A stretch of DNA of 64,000 nucleotides, from contig JANOSH010000016.1 of NCBI GenBank assembly GCA_031415695.1, forward strand, positions 62,001-126,000, read 5' to 3'. The position numbers were made by a program, and so were the translations under genes. Shown here piece after piece: positions 58,890 to 64,000 of this stretch; the first letter of the stretch is position 1; every line of letters starts with the position of its first letter. The notes beneath the pieces are model-generated. The model was not told where the DNA came from and searched no databases. It saw nothing but the letters and a program-made list of their open reading frames with translations. The DNA comes from JANOSH01 sp031415695 (GTDB lineage: Bacteria > Actinomycetota > Acidimicrobiia > Acidimicrobiales > Ilumatobacteraceae).

Positions 58890-59815
58890 GATCGTTCGTG
58901 GATGCCCAACGAATACTTGGTGACATCGCCGAATGCGACGCGCCATTCGGGGAACGCACCACCTATGGCGTCGGCGGACGCGCCGCGTTGCTGGTAACGC
59001 CGTCAACGGTCGACGATCTGCACAAAGTCGCCGCCGTGGTTCAGGCAAATCGGTGGGCATGCGTGGTGATTGGAAGAGGTTCGAACACACTGGTCGCGGA
59101 CGCCGGATTCGACGGCGTGGTCGTAAGCCTCGACAAATGGGACGACATCTCGATCACCGGAAACGCTGTCCGCGCAGGGGCCGGGGCACTGTTGCCGGTC
59201 GTCGCCCGCGCCACAGTTGCTGCGGGGCTCTCGGGTTTCGAGTGGGCAGTTGGCGTGCCTGGAACGATTGGCGGCGGAGTCCGGATGAACGCTGGTGGCC
59301 ACGGTAACGACATGGTGAACTCGCTGGTTGGGGTCCGCGTGTTTGACGTCTTGAGCGGCGAAGATACTTGGATGCCTGCAGCATCGCTTGGCTTGCGGTT
59401 TCGCGGCTCGTCACTACCCGATCATCACATCGTCATCGAAGCAGCGCTGCGGCTTTTTGCTGGCGATGTTGAAAAGAGTCGGTCCGAATTGCGTGAGGTT
59501 GTGCGATGGCGTCGAGCCCATCAGCCGGGCGGTCAGAACGCCGGATCGGTGTTTGTGAATCCTGTTCCGGGGGTCTTGTCGGCCGGTCAGGTTATCGACG
59601 AGGTTGGGCTTCGCGGTGTGCGCCTTGGGTCGGCTGAGGTGTCACCAAAGCACGCCAACTTCATTCAGGCCGACCCAGGTGGATCAGCCGACGATGTCTT
59701 CGCGCTGATGGCCCACGTGCGCGATCGCGTACTAATAGAGCGAGGCATCGCCCTTCGGTCCGAGAATCGGCTGCTCGGATTCAGTACGGTGGCCTGGGCA
59801 TCGGAGGGACGCTGA
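58886..59815 (+). CDS. murB: UDP-N-acetylenolpyruvoylglucosamine reductase
   Basis: A 309-aa FAD enzyme that makes UDP-MurNAc with NADPH. FGERTTYGVGGRAALLVTP, IGRGSNTLVADAGFDG (FAD), GVPGTIGGGVRMNAGG, the Ser-containing QNAGSVFVNP catalytic segment and SPKHANFIQAD are visible. Overlaps murC and joins ftsQ with a one-base TGATG overlap. Confidence 0.93.
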   Translation: MRSFVDAQRILGDIAECDAPFGERTTYGVGGRAALLVTPSTVDDLHKVAAVVQANRWACVVIGRGSNTLVADAGFDGVVVSLDKWDDISITGNAVRAGAGALLPVVARATVAAGLSGFEWAVGVPGTIGGGVRMNAGGHGNDMVNSLVGVRVFDVLSGEDTWMPAASLGLRFRGSSLPDHHIVIEAALRLFAGDVEKSRSELREVVRWRRAHQPGGQNAGSVFVNPVPGVLSAGQVIDEVGLRGVRLGSAEVSPKHANFIQADPGGSADDVFALMAHVRDRVLIERGIALRSENRLLGFSTVAWASEGR

Positions 59816-60900
59816 TGTCGAATTCACCTGATGGAAATGGCCCCGAGGAATCGGTCCGCATCGTTCCCAGGCCCAAGGCTGTTCCCGCAGCCCCGAAGTC
59901 CGAGCTTTTTCCTTCCGAGCCCGACCTTGCTGAACCCGACCTGCCCGAGATCGACCTCGTGTCCGTACTCACTGCCGACGGGTGGCCCGAATCGACCACG
60001 AAACCGTCGCTGCCGACCGAGACGAGTCGCCGAGCCACCATTGTTATTGACGATGCGAGCCCACTCGACGAAAGCGGTCACTCGACGAAGGATGTGTCGC
60101 TCGACCCACGCCTCAAGGCTCGGCGTCGGCAGGTGGCCAAAGCTGCTGGCCGGGCCCGTTTCAAACGTGGTGCCGTCCTTTTGGTCCTGGTGGGGGTGCT
60201 GACTGCGCTCGTTCTTTTCTTCACGTCGTCCGTCTTCACCGTGAAGTCCATTGAGGTTACCGGGTTGCAGTACACGCCGACCGAGGCAGTCGACGAGGCG
60301 CTCGCGGGCGTCAAAGGCTCGTCGTTGTGGAAGGTTGACCTCGAGAATGTCCGCACAATTCTTGGGGCCGAGCCATGGGTCCGTCGAGTGAGCGCCCGGC
60401 GAGACTGGCCATCGGCGCTTATCATCGACATCGCCGAGCGACGACCCGTAGCGAGCTATCCCGGTAGCGATGGCAACTGGAGGGTGTTCGATTCTGAAGG
60501 TCGGGTCCTTGCGATCCTGGCTGATTTCCCGGTCGACTTCCCCTCGGTGGTGGGTAATCAGGAGCCGGTAGCTATTGGTTCGGTGTTGTCCGACGACCTC
60601 TTGGCTGGCGGCCGGGTTGCCCAAGCGCTACCCCCTCAGATCAAGTCTCGACTCAAAGAGATTCGGGTGTCGGCGACTGGATCAGTTGATGTGCGGCTCA
60701 CCCCATCGGGTTCCGTTCTCGTGGGGTCAGCCGAAGGTCTCCGCGAGAAGTTGATCAGCGCCATTACGGGTTTGGATCGTTGTGGCTCGGGTCTCTTTGA
60801 GTCCATTGACGTGCGTGCCGCACCCGACATCGTCATAGCGCCATCCACAGCCTGCAAAACAAAGGGTTCCACAACACCAGGGTCAACAGTTAAGCCCTGA
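59815..60900 (+). CDS. ftsQ: FtsQ/DivIB-type division protein with POTRA domain
   Basis: A 361-aa bitopic protein. The first 120 residues are cytosolic, acidic and Pro-rich with a basic cluster KARRRQVAKAAGRARFKRG, then one TM (about 125-145: AVLLVLVGVLTALVLFFTSS), a POTRA domain starting VFTVKSIEVTGLQYTPTEAVDEAL and continuing WVRRVSARRDWPSALIIDIAERRPVA, and a Thr/Ser-rich C-terminus. It connects FtsL/FtsB with FtsW-FtsI. The cytosolic tail is longer than in E. coli, as usual in Actinobacteria. ftsA does not follow; ftsZ is next. Confidence 0.9.
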   Translation: MSNSPDGNGPEESVRIVPRPKAVPAAPKSELFPSEPDLAEPDLPEIDLVSVLTADGWPESTTKPSLPTETSRRATIVIDDASPLDESGHSTKDVSLDPRLKARRRQVAKAAGRARFKRGAVLLVLVGVLTALVLFFTSSVFTVKSIEVTGLQYTPTEAVDEALAGVKGSSLWKVDLENVRTILGAEPWVRRVSARRDWPSALIIDIAERRPVASYPGSDGNWRVFDSEGRVLAILADFPVDFPSVVGNQEPVAIGSVLSDDLLAGGRVAQALPPQIKSRLKEIRVSATGSVDVRLTPSGSVLVGSAEGLREKLISAITGLDRCGSGLFESIDVRAAPDIVIAPSTACKTKGSTTPGSTVKP

Positions 60901-60998
60901 ACGAGAAGCGCAATTCGGCGCTGCGGGCCGACTACGCTCTTGCCTAACGTCAATCGGAGCCTCAGGCTTGCGAACGGCATGTCAAAGTTGGGAGCACA

Positions 60999-62099
60999 AT
61001 GGCTGGTCTACCGCAAAATTATCTCGCCGTCATCAAGGTGATCGGTGTGGGCGGCGGCGGGGTAAATGCCGTTAACCGCATGATTGATGCTGGTTTGAAA
61101 GGTGTCGAGTTCGTCGCAGTGAACACCGACGCGCAAGCACTGTTGATGAGCGACGCCGACGTCAAACTCGACATTGGCCGTGAGCTCACCCGCGGTCTCG
61201 GCGCGGGCAGTGACCCCGAAGTGGGTCGTGCCGCTGCGGAGGCCCATCGTGAGGAAATCGAAGAGGTCGTCAAGGGCGCCGATATGGTGTTCATCACGGC
61301 GGGCAAGGGCGGCGGAACCGGAACCGGTGGTGCCCCGTGTATCGCCGACATCGCCAAGAGCATGGGGGCTCTCACCATTGGTGTGGTCACCCGTCCGTTT
61401 AGCTTCGAGGGGCGGCGCAGAGCCGTTCAGGCCGAACAGGGCATTCAGCGTCTGAAAGAAAAGGTCGACACGCTCATTGTTATCCCGAATGACCGTCTGC
61501 TCACCGTCGCCAATGAGAAGACATCTGTTCTCAATGCGTTCAAGATGGCCGACGAAGTCTTGCTCCAAGGCGTGTCTGGTATCACGAACCTCATCACGAC
61601 GCCTGGCCTCATCAACACCGACTTCGCCGACGTACGAATGATCATGCAAAACGCAGGTACTGCCCTCATGGGAATCGGCCAGGCAAGCGGCGAGAACCGT
61701 GCTGTGGTCGCAGCCAAGTCGGCTATTTCCAGCCCCTTGCTCGAAGCATCGATCGACGGTGCGCGCGGCATCCTGCTGAATATCACTGGCCCATCGAACC
61801 TTGGCCTGTTCGAGGTCAATGCTGCTGCCGAGATCATCCAGGCGGTTGCTCACCCCGAGTGCAACATCATTTTCGGTACAGTCATCGACGACGAACTTGG
61901 CGACGAGGTCAAAGTTACTGTTATCGCAGCCGGGTTCGACCGTTGGGATCGTGTCGGCGACGACCGACCGCTGCAGCCTGTGAGTACCATCACGGCGGTG
62001 CCTTCTGAGCCGACTGCCGCCCGAGATATCTTCGCCACGGAATCAACCGACCGCTTCGACGACGACGATGATTTCGACGTCCCCGATTTCTTGAAGTAG
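60999..62099 (+). CDS. ftsZ: Cell division GTPase FtsZ
   Basis: A 366-aa tubulin-like GTPase that forms the Z-ring. IKVIGVGGGGVNAVNRMI, AVNTDAQAL, the tubulin signature AGKGGGTGTGGAPCIADIAK and NDRLLTVANEKTSV are present; the synergy loop and T7 loop TDFADVRMIMQNAG holds the catalytic Asp. A short linker precedes a C-terminal acidic tail DDDDDFDVPDFLK, the partner-binding peptide for SepF. Shorter than most actinobacterial FtsZ because of the linker. ATG 60999 has GGGAG about 8 nt upstream. A 98-bp gap separates it from ftsQ and may hold its own promoter. Confidence 0.96.
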   Translation: MAGLPQNYLAVIKVIGVGGGGVNAVNRMIDAGLKGVEFVAVNTDAQALLMSDADVKLDIGRELTRGLGAGSDPEVGRAAAEAHREEIEEVVKGADMVFITAGKGGGTGTGGAPCIADIAKSMGALTIGVVTRPFSFEGRRRAVQAEQGIQRLKEKVDTLIVIPNDRLLTVANEKTSVLNAFKMADEVLLQGVSGITNLITTPGLINTDFADVRMIMQNAGTALMGIGQASGENRAVVAAKSAISSPLLEASIDGARGILLNITGPSNLGLFEVNAAAEIIQAVAHPECNIIFGTVIDDELGDEVKVTVIAAGFDRWDRVGDDRPLQPVSTITAVPSEPTAARDIFATESTDRFDDDDDFDVPDFLK

Positions 62100-62111
62100 T
62101 TCGCCGCTGTA

Positions 62112-62783
62112 ATGGTCACGGCATCCGACGTTGCCAACCGTCTGGCTGTCGTGCGTGAGCGCATCGAGCGGGTCTCCAGCCACGAGGTCACCATCGTGGC
62201 CGTGACCAAAGGCTGGGGTGTCGATGCTGTTTTGGCGGCCGCTGAGGTTGGTCTGACTGACTTCGGCGAGAATCGTGCCCAGGAAGTTATCGCCAAGTTT
62301 TGCGAGATCGACCCGGCGACGCTGGCTGGTCGGACTATCCATTTTATTGGTCAGCTGCAAACCAACAAGATTGCCGCCTTGTCTCGGTACGTGAACCTCT
62401 GGCAAAGCATCGACCGTCGTGAACTGGTCGAGGTTCTGGCCCGTCGATGCCCTGGCGCTCCCATCTTGGTCCAAGTGAACGTCACCCAGGAACCTCAAAA
62501 AGGTGGCTGCGAGCCCGACCAAACCGCTGGTCTGGTCGAGTTGGCCACACGCCTGGGACTTGTTCCAAAAGGCCTCATGGCTATTGGCAAAGCAGACGAC
62601 GAGCGGGTGACTTGCAACGGATTTGCCCAACTTCGGCGGTTGTGCGACGGGCTGCAACTCCCCATTTGTTCGATGGGAATGACCGATGATCTGGAGCTTG
62701 CCGTGGCTGCCGGCTCCACCATGATCCGAGTAGGCGGGGCTTTGTTTGGCGACCGTCCCGGATTTGTGGCTCGCGGCGGCTAA
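62112..62783 (+). CDS. PLP homeostasis protein (YggS/YlmE family)
   Basis: A 223-aa alanine-racemase-fold protein that binds pyridoxal phosphate but has no known enzyme activity. TIVAVTKGW holds the PLP Lys; TDFGENRAQEVIAKF, HFIGQLQTNKIAAL and CSMGMTDDLELAVAAGSTMIRVGGALFG are the family motifs. It lies between ftsZ and sepF as in many Gram-positive bacteria. ATG 62112 follows ftsZ by 12 nt. Confidence 0.92.
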   Translation: MVTASDVANRLAVVRERIERVSSHEVTIVAVTKGWGVDAVLAAAEVGLTDFGENRAQEVIAKFCEIDPATLAGRTIHFIGQLQTNKIAALSRYVNLWQSIDRRELVEVLARRCPGAPILVQVNVTQEPQKGGCEPDQTAGLVELATRLGLVPKGLMAIGKADDERVTCNGFAQLRRLCDGLQLPICSMGMTDDLELAVAAGSTMIRVGGALFGDRPGFVARGG

Positions 62784-62848
62784 TGTCTGGGTGTCGACGA
62801 GCATGACACTCCTCGGTGCCGATGCAGAGCGGAGCGAGCAAAGCCGAT

Positions 62849-63418
62849 ATGACTGGATGGAAGAAAGCAATGAGTTACCTCGGGCTAGGCCCCGAGGACG
62901 CATACGACGACTACGACGCGCCCGCAGAACCCGAGCGCCCGGTTGGTCGTCGTAGCACACTCAACGAGGAAAGCGGAGCCATCCGTACGGTGCCGACCCG
63001 GCCATCGGGGTCGTCGCCAGCCGCTCGGTCCGACCGCGATCCGTTTCGACCAGCACCTGTGCCGACCGACGATTCTGGGGCTATACCCATCCGTCGCCCC
63101 GGCACGCAAGGATCCGCGGTGCGCACGTTGCCCGCAGGTGCCGCGGGTCGCCCGCACACTGTCAAGCCTCGCTCGTTCGAGCAAGCCAAAGAGGTGGGCG
63201 ATCGCTTCAAGGAGGGGCAGGCCGTAATCGTCAACCTCGAAGGGGTCAGCCGGGAACTGTCGCGTCGCCTCATCGACTTTGGTGCCGGGCTCTGTTACGG
63301 CCTCGGTGGCACGATGGAAAGAGTTGCGTCCGGTGTGTACCTTTTGACGCCGCCAAACGTGCAAGTGCAGGCCGAGGACCGTCGTCACCTCCGTGACGAC
63401 TCTGGTTTCGAGCTCTAG
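62849..63418 (+). CDS. sepF: SepF-type FtsZ membrane anchor
   Basis: A 189-aa protein. The N-terminal amphipathic helix MTGWKKAMSYLGLGPED binds the membrane, a Pro/Ser/Arg-rich linker follows (about 20-100), and the SepF domain (about 105-185) has HTVKPRSFEQAKEVGDRFKEGQAVIVNLEGVSRELSRRLIDFGAGLCYGLGGTMERVASGVYLLTPPNVQV. In Actinobacteria, which lack FtsA, SepF tethers FtsZ to the membrane. ATG 62849 is chosen because the amphipathic helix starts there. Confidence 0.93.
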   Translation: MTGWKKAMSYLGLGPEDAYDDYDAPAEPERPVGRRSTLNEESGAIRTVPTRPSGSSPAARSDRDPFRPAPVPTDDSGAIPIRRPGTQGSAVRTLPAGAAGRPHTVKPRSFEQAKEVGDRFKEGQAVIVNLEGVSRELSRRLIDFGAGLCYGLGGTMERVASGVYLLTPPNVQVQAEDRRHLRDDSGFEL

Positions 63419-63478
63419 CACTTCGTTCGCGTTCGCGTCGGCCAGCGGGTATCACACCCTGTCGGGTGAAAACGCTCA

Positions 63479-63484
63479 TACGAT
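63479..63484 (+). promoter_or_regulatory. -10 element of divIVA (leaderless transcript)
   Basis: TACGAT, six bases, then ATG 63491 with no Shine-Dalgarno. The nearby CACCC-TGTC-GGGTG hairpin (about 63455-63468) lies just upstream and may end sepF transcription or act in regulation. Confidence 0.4.
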
Positions 63485-63490
63485 AGCGGT

Positions 63491-64000
63491 ATGGAACTCA
63501 GCTCCCAGGCTATTCAAGATGTCGAGTTCACCGTCGTGCGTCGCGGCTACGACCCGGAAGAAGTGCGCTCGTTTCTGTCGCGGCTAGCGGCAGGGCTCGA
63601 TGAGATGCGGTCGCATCTTGTTGCCAGTGATGCCAGGGCTCGCGCCGCTATGGCTCGGGTGCAGGAACTCTCGGCGAAGGACTCGAGCGGCGACGCCGAC
63701 ACTATTTCCAAGGCGCTCGTCATGGCCCAGCGAGCGGCCGACGCTGCCATCAGCGACGCTCAACGCCAGGCGTCATCGATGGTCGCCGCAGCCGAACAAC
63801 AATCTCAAGGGCTGCTCGCCGATGCTCATGCGCAGGCGCAAGATGTCCTACAAACAGCGGAAATCGACGCCAAGGTGCGCCTTGAGCAAGATCTCGCGGT
63901 GCTAGCCGAACGCCGCTTGGCCTTGTCGAACGAGGTCGATCACTTGGGCGGCCAAGTTGTGTCTTCCCGAGACCGAGTCGCCGAGGCAATCGAACTGTTA
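63491..64000 (+). CDS. divIVA: DivIVA/Wag31-type polar growth protein (5' part, runs off the window)
   Basis: 170 codons, in frame to the last base with no stop, so the gene continues past 64000. The start MELSSQAIQDVEFTVVRRGYDPEEVRSFLSRLAAGLDEMRSHL matches the DivIVA membrane-binding N-terminus, with YDxxEVxxFL. An unusually long coiled coil rich in Ala, Gln, Arg and Glu follows (about residues 45 to the end). DivIVA marks poles and septa and directs wall synthesis in Actinobacteria. ATG 63491 lies 6 nt after TACGAT. No yggT is found between sepF and divIVA. Confidence 0.85.
   Translation, partial: MELSSQAIQDVEFTVVRRGYDPEEVRSFLSRLAAGLDEMRSHLVASDARARAAMARVQELSAKDSSGDADTISKALVMAQRAADAAISDAQRQASSMVAAAEQQSQGLLADAHAQAQDVLQTAEIDAKVRLEQDLAVLAERRLALSNEVDHLGGQVVSSRDRVAEAIELL

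Noticed and set aside
59824..60624. 266-aa minus-strand frame opposite ftsQ
   Set aside because: It is a shadow of ftsQ with no motifs and no ribosome site.

Overview
The window is one contiguous piece of a GC-rich chromosome from an actinobacterium, most likely of class Acidimicrobiia (inference). Supporting signs are a WhiB regulator, a response regulator/histidine kinase/GerMN-lipoprotein set laid out like mtrA-mtrB-lpqB, a DUF3040 protein, two luciferase-like (F420 or flavin type) oxidoreductases, actinobacterial-type LexA boxes, a PimB-like mannosyltransferase, polyprenol-phosphate mannose synthase, and SepF/DivIVA next to FtsZ with no FtsA. Genes are tightly packed in operons. Most in-operon junctions are 4-base NTGA or TAATG overlaps, and many first genes have a TANNNT hexamer 6-9 nt upstream of the start with no Shine-Dalgarno, which suggests frequent leaderless mRNAs. 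No tRNA, CRISPR array, prophage, insertion sequence or transposase was seen.

Layout. 1-7970: tail of an ABC transporter gene, a dienelactone hydrolase, an LLM oxidoreductase facing away from a long operon (class A PBP, zinc-ribbon coiled-coil protein, DUF2142 membrane protein, GT2 glycosyltransferase, DUF2304 protein, histidine phosphatase). 8.1-10.3 kb: a large secreted glycosidase-like protein with no ordinary start codon where its signal peptide should begin. 10269-10648: RNase P RNA on the minus strand. 10.7-15.6 kb (minus): two Tat-type ferritin-like proteins, a membrane protein, glpD and a second LLM oxidoreductase. 15.8-18.8 kb: whiB, then trpD-thrB-ddaH. 18.8-21.7 kb: a DnaQ-UvrC fusion nuclease and a NYN-domain protein diverging from a promoter region with two LexA (SOS) boxes. 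21.9-25.2 kb: Cys-rich mini-protein, queG-like reductase, PimB-like mannosyltransferase, membrane protein, SRPBCC protein. 25.2-30.3 kb: ROK kinase and pyrophosphatase (minus); aminotransferase, ACT protein and an unusual PolA-family polymerase (plus). 30.3-37 kb: glpK and a membrane protein (minus), pfkA (plus), then IMPase-mtrA-mtrB-lpqB (minus). 37-39.9 kb: small membrane protein, polyprenol-P-mannose synthase, dinB (probable CTG start), DUF3040. 39.9-44.4 kb (minus): MoxR-DUF58-transglutaminase. 44.4-47.1 kb: acyl-CoA dehydrogenase, small protein, HNH protein, lipoate-ligase-like protein.

47.1-64 kb is the division and cell wall (dcw) cluster: mraZ, rsmH, ftsL-like, pbpB/ftsI, murE, mraY, murD, ftsW, murG, murC, murB, ftsQ, ftsZ, yggS, sepF and the first part of divIVA. 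murF is absent between murE and mraY, and MurC, MurD and MurG depart from usual signature motifs. The 333 bp before mraZ hold five tandem 19-bp repeats, a 13-bp-stem hairpin and a promoter with GTGRGG repeats. The rsmH start and Shine-Dalgarno are locked into a long-range stem of about 23 bp. Together these genes make UDP-MurNAc-peptides and lipid II, flip or polymerise them at the septum, and build the Z-ring that SepF ties to the membrane.
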